Source: Pseudomonadota bacterium
GTDB taxonomy: Bacteria; Desulfobacterota; Syntrophorhabdia; Syntrophorhabdales; Syntrophorhabdaceae
Reading direction: 5' to 3'
DNA length: 40,966 nucleotides
NCBI GenBank assembly: GCA_026388275.1
Contig: JAPLKB010000033.1
Coordinates: 1 to 40,966, forward strand
A program made the translations under genes and the position numbers. Shown here in pieces: positions 31,891 through 40,829 of the stretch. Position 1 is the stretch's first letter, and each line of letters opens with the position of its first letter. Below the pieces are notes generated by a model. It was not told the origin of the DNA. It did no database searches and saw nothing but the letters and a program-made list of their open reading frames with translations.

Positions 31891-34800
31891 GTGACTGAAA
31901 GCAACCGGGCATTGCCCCACATCCTCATTGTAAAATCCTCAGCCGGAGCAGGGAAAACATATAATCTTGCCCTCAGGTACCTGCAGCTCCTGCTTCTGGA
32001 TAAAATAGCAGACTTACCGATAAAAACACACATCTCAAATATTGTCGCCATTACCTTCACCAACAAGGCTGCCCACGAGATGCGTTCCCGCATCATAGAA
32101 TGGATGAAACGAATAATCCTCGATCTGCCCTTTGAAAACTCATCGGACCGACCCGTAGATGAAATATTGAAAAACATGTCAGGAGTAAGCGGCAATGGAA
32201 CAAGAGATTTAAAGTCTCTTGAAGATTCAATCAGAGAGACAATTGAGATAAATTTTGAGGCTTTGATTAAAAATTTCTATGATTTCAACGTAAGCACCAT
32301 CGACAGTTTTGTGAATCTCACTCTTAAGGCCTCTGCCTTTAAACTGAATCTCATGCCGGATTTTGACATCTCTCTTGATTCTGCCGTTTACATCGATATT
32401 GTTCTACAGGAGTGCCTCCAGAAGATACTTGAAGATAATGCCGTGCGTGAGAGGTTTGATCGTTTTTTAAGGAACTATATCGAACTGGAAGGCGAGAATG
32501 TAACCTGGATACCCAAGGACTTTCTCCGGGATATTATATCCGGCTTTTGGCGTGAGGAAGCCAAGGAGAACGCAAGCTTTATTTATAAGGCAAATATATC
32601 GCATATAGAGCACATCAAAAACCGCATAGAAGAGGAAGTTTCAGGCTTGGCTTCATATCTCAAAGCCACTGAGGGGATGAAACCTGACAAGAGGTTCATC
32701 AATGCCCTTGAACAATTCTCTATTTCAAAGAAATCCGAAATTAAACTGAGTAATTATTTTTTACGGCAGGCCCTCGGAGCATCTCTGAACAAAGGCAGTG
32801 CTCAACCTGATAGGGAGCATGAGGATTTGTGGAAAGATATACTCCTATCGCTTTCAATGTTTTTTGAGGCAGTCTCGGAATCAAAATTTTCTTCTTATGT
32901 GGATATATATCTGCTCTTTAAAAAAGTGCTCAGCAAAGAAATCACGCACGACAAAAGTCTTGTCCTGATAGAACAACTGAATACACTGTTGCAGCAGATA
33001 TTGGATAAAGAACATTTTATACCTGAAATATATTATGCACTTGCAGAGCGTTATTCCCATTTTCTCATAGATGAGTTTCAGGACACGAACCACCTCCAGT
33101 GGAAGAATGTGGAAATACTTGCAGAAGAAGCCTTAAGCAGAGGAGGCACTCTATTCCTTGTGGGCGATAAAAAACAGGCCATATACAGATGGCGAGGCGG
33201 CAAATCCGAACTGGTGGATGAAGTAGCTCTGAAGTACAGTGCCTATCCTGTTTACGAATTCAGGCTTACAGAAAACTATAGAAGTGATGAATACATAGTA
33301 AAATTCAATAATATTGTTTTTGACTCCGCTAACCTCAGGTCCCTTATAGAATCTGCTGCCCTGGAATATTCTGCTGAAAATATGATGAAGGTCATGGAAA
33401 CATATACCGATGCCGCCCAGAGATTCATCAGTTCCAAAGCAGACAAAGGATACATCCGCATTGAAAGGATTGTCGAACAAACAGACGTTCAAGAACAAGA
33501 ATCAGTAAATGATAATTTCAGTTCCCTCTCCAAGGATGAGAAAAATGAGATTATAGAAGACAGATTCCGGCAATTGATCCGGCGAATAAAGGACAACGGC
33601 ATTTTTCAGGAAAAGGACATTGCCGTTCTTGTGAGGAGAAAGGAAGAGGCACGTTTTATCGTCAGGACGCTCCTTGAAAACGGTTTCAGCGTCGAATCGG
33701 AATTTACCGTAAATGTAAAAAATAATCCTCTTATAAAAGAAATGATCAACTTCCTGGACTTTATCAATACCCCGGACAACGATCTTGCTTTTGCAGGTTT
33801 TCTGACGGGCAGCATCTTTCAGAACAGAATATCCCTGCCTGAAGGCGGGATCATCCAATGGATTGAGCGTATCAGGATAACAGGCAATCCAGGCTATCTC
33901 TATGAGGCATTTAAACAAGTCTATCAGGCTATCTGGAATGAATATTTTGAATATTTTTTTAAACGCGCGGGATATCTGCCGCTGTATGAACTCGTTGTAC
34001 TCTTCATGAAAAAGTGGCGGATACTGATAGACTATCCGGATGATGCGCCTTATTTTATGCATGTTTGCGAACTCATAAAGGCAAGAGAGGCACTTGAAGG
34101 CAATAACCTCAATAAATTTCTGCAATTCTGGAACGGAAATACAAGTATATTCTTCCGTGACAGCCAGGAAGTAGAAAAGCCCTTTCTTTTAAATACCTTT
34201 GAAGGAACAAATGCCGTTAAAGTTATGACAATTCACAAGGCAAAGGGCCTTCAATTTCCTGTCGTTATCCTGCCATTTTTTAAGCTCAATGCTTTTGGTG
34301 TTTCAGATTCGAGGGACAAGACAAAATATTTTGTAAGAGAAAAAGAAGATATGCATCTCCTGTATATAAAAAAGGACTTTACAAAATATTCACAAAAGCT
34401 TAAGGATATTTATCAGGAAAAAGAAGCCGAATACCTCCTTGATGAACTGAATAATATGTATGTCGCCTGCACACGTGCCCAGAAAGAACTCTATATATTT
34501 CTCGGAGACTCAAAAAGGCAGAAAAACTATTTAATTGATTACTTCTTTAACGTGGAAGATCTGAAGACATATGTAAATGGCGATGTCATTGAAATGGGGA
34601 GGCAAACAGACACAGTACCGGCAAGCGACAAGGATCAGGGGGCAATAAGCGAAATAAACTCAGATGCCTCAGAACCCTTATTCCATGACCTGGGAGATGA
34701 CATAAAATGGATGGAGAAAATCGGCACGAAGCTTGAAGCAGCGCCAGGTTTTTTTAAAGAGCAGTTGTTTGCAAAAAAGAAGGGCGATATCATTCACTAT

Positions 34801-35214
34801 ATACTTTCTCTGATTATAAGATTGCCCGATCAATGTGAAGAATTTTTAAACACATGCATATCTTCCGGCATAGCAAGATATACATTTCACCCTTATGCCG
34901 ATGAAATAAAGAAAATGATATTCAATATCTTTCTGAACCCTGAATTCAAGAGGTTCTTCCAGCCCGAAGAAGACACGCTGGTATACACGGAAAAGGAGAT
35001 CATAGACAGCCGCGGCAATACATATAAAGTCGACAGAATAACAATAACAGATGACTGCATCGAAATTGTAGATTTTAAGACAGGCGAAACTCGCTCAGAA
35101 GAACACGCCCGGCAGATCATGCAGTATGCCGGACTTATTGAAACAATACATCCGGACAAGGCGATAAAGAAATACATCCTCTATCTTGATGAGGGCAAAA
35201 TACAAGAAATATGA
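31891..35214 (+). CDS. addA: AddA/RecB-like UvrD-family helicase with C-terminal nuclease domain
   Basis: A 1107-residue protein starting at GTG without a clear ribosome site. Superfamily 1 motifs in order: Walker A SSAGAGKTYN (16-25), FTNKAAHEMRSRI (Ia), FLIDEFQDTNHLQW (II), VGDKKQAIYRWRGG (III), FRLTENYRS (IV), VMTIHKAKGLQFPVV (V) and YVACTRAQKELYI (VI). A RecB-type nuclease domain ends the protein (DIVDFKTGE ... QIMQYAGLI). It should unwind and degrade broken DNA ends ahead of RecA, as part of a RecBCD/AddAB-like complex with the next gene, whose start overlaps its stop by 4 bases. The gene symbol is by function; identity to Bacillus AddA is probably low. Confidence 0.88.
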   Translation: MTESNRALPHILIVKSSAGAGKTYNLALRYLQLLLLDKIADLPIKTHISNIVAITFTNKAAHEMRSRIIEWMKRIILDLPFENSSDRPVDEILKNMSGVSGNGTRDLKSLEDSIRETIEINFEALIKNFYDFNVSTIDSFVNLTLKASAFKLNLMPDFDISLDSAVYIDIVLQECLQKILEDNAVRERFDRFLRNYIELEGENVTWIPKDFLRDIISGFWREEAKENASFIYKANISHIEHIKNRIEEEVSGLASYLKATEGMKPDKRFINALEQFSISKKSEIKLSNYFLRQALGASLNKGSAQPDREHEDLWKDILLSLSMFFEAVSESKFSSYVDIYLLFKKVLSKEITHDKSLVLIEQLNTLLQQILDKEHFIPEIYYALAERYSHFLIDEFQDTNHLQWKNVEILAEEALSRGGTLFLVGDKKQAIYRWRGGKSELVDEVALKYSAYPVYEFRLTENYRSDEYIVKFNNIVFDSANLRSLIESAALEYSAENMMKVMETYTDAAQRFISSKADKGYIRIERIVEQTDVQEQESVNDNFSSLSKDEKNEIIEDRFRQLIRRIKDNGIFQEKDIAVLVRRKEEARFIVRTLLENGFSVESEFTVNVKNNPLIKEMINFLDFINTPDNDLAFAGFLTGSIFQNRISLPEGGIIQWIERIRITGNPGYLYEAFKQVYQAIWNEYFEYFFKRAGYLPLYELVVLFMKKWRILIDYPDDAPYFMHVCELIKAREALEGNNLNKFLQFWNGNTSIFFRDSQEVEKPFLLNTFEGTNAVKVMTIHKAKGLQFPVVILPFFKLNAFGVSDSRDKTKYFVREKEDMHLLYIKKDFTKYSQKLKDIYQEKEAEYLLDELNNMYVACTRAQKELYIFLGDSKRQKNYLIDYFFNVEDLKTYVNGDVIEMGRQTDTVPASDKDQGAISEINSDASEPLFHDLGDDIKWMEKIGTKLEAAPGFFKEQLFAKKKGDIIHYILSLIIRLPDQCEEFLNTCISSGIARYTFHPYADEIKKMIFNIFLNPEFKRFFQPEEDTLVYTEKEIIDSRGNTYKVDRITITDDCIEIVDFKTGETRSEEHARQIMQYAGLIETIHPDKAIKKYILYLDEGKIQEI

Positions 35215-38021
35215 AAAAGATATACTCCATACCATTCGGCTGTGATTTTATTGATGTACTGAAGGATTTTATCCTTGGGCGCAGTAAAGACATATCAAAT
35301 GTTGCCGTTGTTTTTCCCGGCAAAAGACCGTCTCTCTATCTTAAAAGAAGACTTGCGGAACACTTCCAAAAACCTTTTTACGGCCCGACATTCTTCTCCA
35401 TAGAGGAATTTATAGATTATATCGTGAAGCATAGATATGACGACTTTTCGGACATTGAATATTCCGATGCTATCTGGCTGCTTTATCAATCGGTTCGGTC
35501 ATTAAAGGCCTTCAACAACCATGCCTTGAAGAATAAAGGTTTCGGTGAATTCTTTTCCTGGGGACGATACATGCTCGACTTCATCAACCAGCTCGATATG
35601 GAAAATATCCCGAATACAAAGCTCCTTTCTCTGGAAAACAATGCAAAGATCGGATACGACATCCCTGAAAGCATAAACAAATTGCTGATGAACATCAGCA
35701 TTTTAAGGGAGGAATTTCACGCATCGCTTAAAGAGCAAAAATGCTTTACCACCGGGTTAAAACATCAGTGTTCGCTTGAGATTATTGAAGAGATTGATTT
35801 TAGTGAATTTGAAATGATCTGTTTTGCAGGACTTTTTGCAGCAGGAGAGGTGGAGAAAAAACTTATTAAGACTATCTGCGAGAAAGGCAAAGGGGAAATC
35901 ATCATAGAAGGCGTTCCCGAAGAATGGCCTGTATTAAAACAGTTTGTTTCATATCTCGGTGCGGACATCGAACAAATCGAGTGCCAGGCCGCAGAACCTT
36001 CGCAAATAGCAGTCTATGCCGGATTTGACACCCACTCTGAGATTATGAAAGCACATGAAATACTGAAGACAGTCAATTCAAAAAAAACTGCCCTTGTTCT
36101 TCCTTTGTCTGAATCACTTTTTCCTCTTCTTACCTTTGCAATTGACAGAATTGACACAAAATACAACATTTCCCTGGGATACCCCTTTTCGAGGACGTCG
36201 GTCTTTGATCTGATTTCAAACATGTTGAATGCCCAGCTCACAAAGCGAAAAGGAGGCCTGTATTCAACAGGCAGTTACCTCCAGTTAATTCTCCATCCCT
36301 TTATAAAAAACCTTGAATCATTGGAAAACGTGAGGTCACTCATCTACTATATTGAAAAATCGCTGACCGGCGATATCAGGAGTATCGTCTCAGGCAAACC
36401 CTTTATCAGGCTGGAAGAAGTTGATTCTATGCTGCAGGGGAAAGAATCAGTAACCGGCAATGAGCATAAAATCCTGAAAGAATTACATGAAATGTTTTTT
36501 CAAAATATTGAGAAAGCGGATAATTTATTCGAAATGTCCGAGGCACTGGAGAAGTCCCTTCAGTTCATTCTCGCATATACGCCCCTTCGCTCTTACGTGC
36601 TTTCAGGAGAGATATTCAAGCTTTTATACGAATCCCTTGAACACTTGAAACACGCTCGGTTCTGCAAAGAAACCCTGCACCCTGATCAAGAAGAAAATAA
36701 AAGAATACTATGTGACTTTATACTGCATCATCTGAAAACAATTAATCTGCCTTTTGAAACAAAACCGATTGAGGATCTGGAGATCATCGGCGTTCTCGAA
36801 TCGAGAAACATCGCCTTTGACACTGTCATTATGCTCGACGTGAATGAAGGGATCATGCCTCAGCCAAAAAAAATAGACCCTCTAATACCGCTTGGCATAT
36901 ACGAAAAACTCGGCATTCCGTCGCCGGAGTTCAACGAAGAGATATACCGTTATTACTTCTACCGTCTTATCAAATCGGCAAAAGATGTGCACATTCTCTA
37001 CATTGATGCGGAAGACAAACAGCGAAGCAGATACATTGAACAGATTATCTGGGAACATGAGAAACTAAAAAGACAACTTAACGTCATTCCCATAGAACAG
37101 GCAGTCAATAAAGTCAATCTGAGACCCGGCACATCCCTGCCTGAAATAAAAAAAACCGACATAGTGATGCAAAAACTTAAGAATATGGTCTGTTCACCCT
37201 CTGCAATAGACAATTATTTAAAATGTCCAACACTCTTTTACTATAACAACATCCTGAATTTTGAAGAAAAACGTGTTGTAACAGAGGATATAGACGTAAT
37301 GGACAGGGGCAATCTGATCCATCGGATTCTCTTTGATACTTTTAAGGTTTTTATGAATAGAGAGATCAATCCTTTGAATTACGACGATATACTCACTGAA
37401 ATGCAGGAGGAAATTGAAAATTCTTTTAAGGACAAAGTGGTTACGGGCGATTACTATCTTTTTAAAACACTGGCAGGCTACAAACTGGAGGGGTTTTTAA
37501 GGAAAAATATAAGGAATGCATCCGGGCCGTTCATCATTCGATACCTCGAAGAAACAGTGAGAGGCGATTTAAGCACAGGGGATGTACCCGTTCGGTTCAA
37601 AGGCAGGATTGACAGGGTCGATCTCTCCCCCTACAACAGGGAATACACGATAATTGACTACAAAACAGGAAATACAAAACAGTATTCGCAGAATATTCTG
37701 AAAAAAACAGATTTCAGTTCCATTGAAGATATCCATGAGAATGTTGCATCCTTCCAACTGCCTCTTTATGTTTATCTGTTTCAGAAGATGTTTTCAGTGC
37801 CGATTGAAAACATCAATGCAAAGCTGATACTTCTTAAAAACAATGAAGAGAACCTCTTGTTTGAAGACAACCGGGATGTTGACAGAGAATCTGTGCTTGA
37901 TATGTACATACATGGCGTTAAAACAGTTTTAACGGATTTGCTGGACAGCTCAAAACCCTTCAAACCCTTTGATGATGATCTATGCGGCACATGTCCATTT
38001 AATGGGCTCTGCCGTCAATAA
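35211..38021 (+). CDS. addB: AddB-like inactivated-helicase/nuclease subunit with Fe-S cysteine set
   Basis: A 936-residue protein with an ATGA overlap to addA, hence translational coupling. The N-terminal half resembles a degenerate helicase (VVFPGKRPSLYLKRRLAE, FFSIEEFIDYIV) without a working Walker A. The C-terminal PD-(D/E)XK nuclease has RGNLIHRILFDTF, FKGRIDRVDL and YTIIDYKTG. Cys672, Cys925, Cys928 and Cys934 give the C ... CxxC-x5-C pattern that holds a 4Fe-4S cluster in AddB and Cas4 nucleases. It acts with AddA in double-strand-break repair. Confidence 0.87.
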   Translation: MKKIYSIPFGCDFIDVLKDFILGRSKDISNVAVVFPGKRPSLYLKRRLAEHFQKPFYGPTFFSIEEFIDYIVKHRYDDFSDIEYSDAIWLLYQSVRSLKAFNNHALKNKGFGEFFSWGRYMLDFINQLDMENIPNTKLLSLENNAKIGYDIPESINKLLMNISILREEFHASLKEQKCFTTGLKHQCSLEIIEEIDFSEFEMICFAGLFAAGEVEKKLIKTICEKGKGEIIIEGVPEEWPVLKQFVSYLGADIEQIECQAAEPSQIAVYAGFDTHSEIMKAHEILKTVNSKKTALVLPLSESLFPLLTFAIDRIDTKYNISLGYPFSRTSVFDLISNMLNAQLTKRKGGLYSTGSYLQLILHPFIKNLESLENVRSLIYYIEKSLTGDIRSIVSGKPFIRLEEVDSMLQGKESVTGNEHKILKELHEMFFQNIEKADNLFEMSEALEKSLQFILAYTPLRSYVLSGEIFKLLYESLEHLKHARFCKETLHPDQEENKRILCDFILHHLKTINLPFETKPIEDLEIIGVLESRNIAFDTVIMLDVNEGIMPQPKKIDPLIPLGIYEKLGIPSPEFNEEIYRYYFYRLIKSAKDVHILYIDAEDKQRSRYIEQIIWEHEKLKRQLNVIPIEQAVNKVNLRPGTSLPEIKKTDIVMQKLKNMVCSPSAIDNYLKCPTLFYYNNILNFEEKRVVTEDIDVMDRGNLIHRILFDTFKVFMNREINPLNYDDILTEMQEEIENSFKDKVVTGDYYLFKTLAGYKLEGFLRKNIRNASGPFIIRYLEETVRGDLSTGDVPVRFKGRIDRVDLSPYNREYTIIDYKTGNTKQYSQNILKKTDFSSIEDIHENVASFQLPLYVYLFQKMFSVPIENINAKLILLKNNEENLLFEDNRDVDRESVLDMYIHGVKTVLTDLLDSSKPFKPFDDDLCGTCPFNGLCRQ

Positions 38022-38097
38022 ACCTCCCCGCAGCAAAAGCTGTGAGGAATCCATTGATTAAAACCATTGTAAAATTCTAAAATTCTCCTTCATTATA

Positions 38098-38126
38098 ATT
38101 GCAAAATTACCTTGTAATTTTGCAAT
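38098..38126. promoter_or_regulatory. Perfect palindrome overlapping the promoter of the DUF4143 gene
   Basis: ATTGCAAAATTAC (38098-38110), CTT, GTAATTTTGCAAT (38114-38126): 13 paired bases with a 3-base centre. It covers the -35 box, which suits a repressor or autoregulator site better than a terminator. Confidence 0.65.
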
Positions 38127-38140
38127 CCACTTGATAGTAT
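38112..38140 (+). promoter_or_regulatory. Promoter of the DUF4143 gene, probably leaderless
   Basis: TTGTAA (38112-38117), 17 bases, TAGTAT (38135-38140). The start would fall at or next to the ATG at 38147, and no Shine-Dalgarno is present. Confidence 0.55.
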
Positions 38141-38146
38141 GTTTTT

Positions 38147-39445
38147 ATGGAATACAAAAAAAGGAATATATCGGAAATTCTGTCGCTTAAAACAACGAAA
38201 GAACAAATAATTGTGCTTACCGGTGCACGACAAACCGGAAAAACCACTTTATGTGAAGGAATACTTCCCCGGCAGCTTAACATGCCGTACACGTATATAT
38301 CCTTTGATGACCCCGATGAACGATTGCGCTTTCAAAACACTGGTATAACCATTCTGGAGTCCATCAAAACTCCGCTGGTAATCCTTGATGAAGTACAGAA
38401 AATACCGGTTTTGTTTGACCAGCTAAAATATGTAGTCGATAAGCAAAAAAGGACTGCCGGCAGCCAAAGAAACATCTTCATACTGACGGGCTCATCGCAA
38501 CTCATTCTACTTAAGAATATAAAGGAGACTCTTGCAGGAAGAACCGCATTAATGCATCTTTACCCTTTTTCTCTATCAGAAGTTCTCGAATACAGTAATT
38601 TACCGCTACTTTCAAAAATATGGTCGGAACTAATTCTGACAGATCAGGATATAACACGGTGCAATACAATCTCTCCGGAGGAATCCAGAATTATACTAAA
38701 GAAAAGGGACGAACACCAGACATGGGGAGGGTACCCTCCTGTCTGGGAAAGATCAGAAGAAGCGGACAGGATAAACTGGCTCAAAAATTATAGAACCACC
38801 TACCTGGAAAGAGATATATCTGATGTGGGACAGGTGGCCAACCTGGACAATTTCGCAATGGTACAAAGATTATTGTGTGCCAGAACTGGTCAAATGCTTT
38901 CGCTCAGTGAAGTTGCCCGTGATCTGGCGCTGGCGGTGAACACCGTTAAACGTTACGTCAGTTTGCTGGAAATGACGTTTCAATGTTATCTTGTGCCTCC
39001 GTACTATACAAACATCGGGAAACGCTTTGTTAAAAGCCCCAAAATATATTTTCCTGATGCAGGTTTGAATAGAGCCATCCTGGGAGAAATGACCACATAT
39101 TCCGGGGCATCGTATGAGAGCTGGATTTTTTCTGAGCTGGTAAAATGGAAGCAACTTCAACCGGTGGAACCGGACATCTTTTTTTATCGCACCACAAGTG
39201 GAACAGAAGTGGATTTCCTGATAGCAGGTGAGGGTCTCATATTACCAGTAGAAGTAAAATCCTCAACCAAAGCAGCCTATGCTGACGGACGCAGCCTTGA
39301 GTCCTTCATGCATGACAACGATCAAATCGCCCCTCTCGGCCTTATAGCATATAAGGGGAAGACCATAATTGAAGTAAGAAAAAATATCTGGGCTGTTCCT
39401 GACTGGTTTTTGTTCGGGGGCCTGTCCTCTGCCAGGGGGGCGTGA
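38147..39445 (+). CDS. AAA_14 / DUF4143 ATP-binding protein
   Basis: A 432-residue protein with the complete family layout: AAA_14 domain with Walker A GARQTGKTT (26-34), Walker B VILDEVQK (78-85) and sensor ILTGSSQ, then YLERDIS, a winged-helix region (SEVARDLALAVNTVKRYVSL) and the C-terminal DUF4143 part with a nuclease-like strand pair EVDFLIAGEG ... LPVEVKSS. These proteins are abundant and often mobile; their function is not settled, with proposals including DNA or toxin-antitoxin related roles. It has its own promoter with a palindrome. The last residues (LSSARGA) run into the repeat element that follows. Confidence 0.88.
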   Translation: MEYKKRNISEILSLKTTKEQIIVLTGARQTGKTTLCEGILPRQLNMPYTYISFDDPDERLRFQNTGITILESIKTPLVILDEVQKIPVLFDQLKYVVDKQKRTAGSQRNIFILTGSSQLILLKNIKETLAGRTALMHLYPFSLSEVLEYSNLPLLSKIWSELILTDQDITRCNTISPEESRIILKKRDEHQTWGGYPPVWERSEEADRINWLKNYRTTYLERDISDVGQVANLDNFAMVQRLLCARTGQMLSLSEVARDLALAVNTVKRYVSLLEMTFQCYLVPPYYTNIGKRFVKSPKIYFPDAGLNRAILGEMTTYSGASYESWIFSELVKWKQLQPVEPDIFFYRTTSGTEVDFLIAGEGLILPVEVKSSTKAAYADGRSLESFMHDNDQIAPLGLIAYKGKTIIEVRKNIWAVPDWFLFGGLSSARGA

Positions 39446-39464
39446 GGAAAAAGAATCAAAAACA

Positions 39465-39505
39465 TTGTCTCTCGCAGAGACCGCAGGGTAAGCAGAGAAA
39501 GGCAG
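39465..39505. repeat. 41-base direct repeat, copy 1
   Basis: TTGTCTCTCGCAGAGACCGC and following bases, matching 39716-39756 with one mismatch. GGGCGTGAGG precedes both copies. A related segment in the opposite orientation (CTCTGCGATCTCTGCGTACT) lies at 39649-39668. Confidence 0.85.
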
Positions 39506-39512
39506 GTATACA

Positions 39513-39636
39513 TGTGAGCTGTATCCTGAGGCTAACTGATCCTGCTCACATTTCATGCCCCTTCGGGGCAAGAAGCAATTTTACCCGCAGGGTGTGCGGG
39601 TTTGCCGGAATGAATCATTCTCTCAATTCCGGCAAA
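39513..39636. other. Run of stem-loops between the repeats, possible structured RNA or MITE-like element
   Basis: Four arms in a row: TGTGAGC/GCTCACA (39513-39519 with 39544-39550), TGCCCC-TTC-GGGGCA (39556-39570), ACCCGCA/TGCGGGT (39583-39601) and TTTGCCGGAAT/ATTCCGGCAAA (39601-39611 with 39626-39636). All are perfect. No coding frame with a ribosome site covers them. Confidence 0.55.
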
Positions 39637-39715
39637 AATAAGTTTCAGCTCTGCGATCTCTGCGTACTCGAACGACCATATGGGAGTGGGCGTGAGGGTA
39701 AAATATTTTAAAGCT

Positions 39716-39756
39716 TTGTCTCTCGCAGAGACCGCAGGGTACGCAGAGAAAGGCAG
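39716..39756. repeat. 41-base direct repeat, copy 2
   Basis: Same as 39465-39505 except one base (ACGCAGAG for AAGCAGAG). It ends 37 bases before the ParB-family gene. Confidence 0.85.
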
Positions 39757-39792
39757 ATAGACTTAACGGAATTCAAATAAAGGGGGATTAAT

Positions 39793-40719
39793 ATGGCAAC
39801 AAAGAAAACAGTTGAAAGTCCGGAATTTATGTACCTGCCTCTGGAGAGCATTATAGTGGAAGAACAGGTTCGCTCAGGGATCGATACGGAGAGTGATTCC
39901 TTCAAGGCACTTATGGAATCGATTAAGGACCGGGGTGTTCTTGAGCCTGTCCTTGTAACTCCTAAAGACGGCAAGTATCTGCTGCTCTGCGGGGAACGCC
40001 GTTACCTTGCAACTCAGAGGCTGGGTTTAGAATCCATCCCTGCTCGTATCGTTAATATAATCACCCAGAAGGATGAGATACTGGCTTATCAACTTACGGA
40101 AAACCTTCAAAGAGAAGATCTGAATCCCACTGATCAGGCTAAAGGGATATTGGCGTATATTCAGGCAAAACTTCCCGATAAAAAGTATGATGTGGAAGGG
40201 GTTATGAACGAACTTATGAGCTATAACCGTAGACCAGATTCAGTATCTGAGGAAATTGCGGCAACATTTGCCGCAATTCTTGAAATCTCCGGAAAGTCAA
40301 TAAGGACGCTGTTTAACGGGCTATCACTTTTAAAACTTCCTCCTGATATTCAGGCCGAAATCAGGTCAGGAAATCCCCCTCTTTCCCAGGGATATCTCTT
40401 CGCTGCCAACCTCGATTGTCCTGATTTTATGGAAATATTTACCGACATTTTAAAAACGCCGGTGACCTATAAATCTTTAGAAAGCAGACTCACCGCATAC
40501 AAAAAAGTCAAACCTGCACCGACTAAAACAAAACCCATAACTGTAATGAAACAGGTTAAAAGTATTGCATCAATAAAAACAGATTTTGAAAAGGGTATTG
40601 GAACCTATATACGGGAAGATGTTGAAAAATATCTCTATGAACTTCAGGTTTTCTGTAATTATGTACAACAACAGATGTTTATAACCCCATACGGGAAGAA
40701 AAGACCGCCACAGTTGTGA
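39793..40719 (+). CDS. ParB/RepB/Spo0J family protein
   Basis: A 308-residue protein with GGGGG before the ATG. ParB N-terminal nuclease-like/CTPase domain: YLPLESIIVEEQVRSGI, LMESIKDRGVLEPVLVTP, the box LLCGERRYLATQRLG (GERR at 67-70) and the ENLQREDLNPTDQAKGILAY segment (from about 103). The KorB/ParB-type helix-turn-helix follows (ISGKSIRTLFNGLSLLKLP). There is no neighbouring parA, so a chromosome-segregation role is doubtful. An orphan ParB-like DNA-binding protein, perhaps of mobile-element origin, is more likely given the insertion sequence just downstream. Confidence 0.88.
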   Translation: MATKKTVESPEFMYLPLESIIVEEQVRSGIDTESDSFKALMESIKDRGVLEPVLVTPKDGKYLLLCGERRYLATQRLGLESIPARIVNIITQKDEILAYQLTENLQREDLNPTDQAKGILAYIQAKLPDKKYDVEGVMNELMSYNRRPDSVSEEIAATFAAILEISGKSIRTLFNGLSLLKLPPDIQAEIRSGNPPLSQGYLFAANLDCPDFMEIFTDILKTPVTYKSLESRLTAYKKVKPAPTKTKPITVMKQVKSIASIKTDFEKGIGTYIREDVEKYLYELQVFCNYVQQQMFITPYGKKRPPQL

Positions 40720-40829
40720 AGAGTAAAAAAAGTAAAAAGCAAAAGGCGAAAGGTAGCCGCGGCTTTAGCATGCGCAAGTAAAAAAGACAGGGTAAGGGTT
40801 GTGAAGGTGGCACGTATTATGCCGTTGGA

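Noticed and set aside
33502-34125. 207-codon antisense frame inside addA
   Set aside because: It lies opposite conserved helicase coding sequence and has no initiation signal.
39793-40719. Chromosomal parAB locus / origin region
   Set aside because: No parA, no parS-like site, no dnaA or gid genes; the ParB-like gene stands alone beside an insertion sequence.
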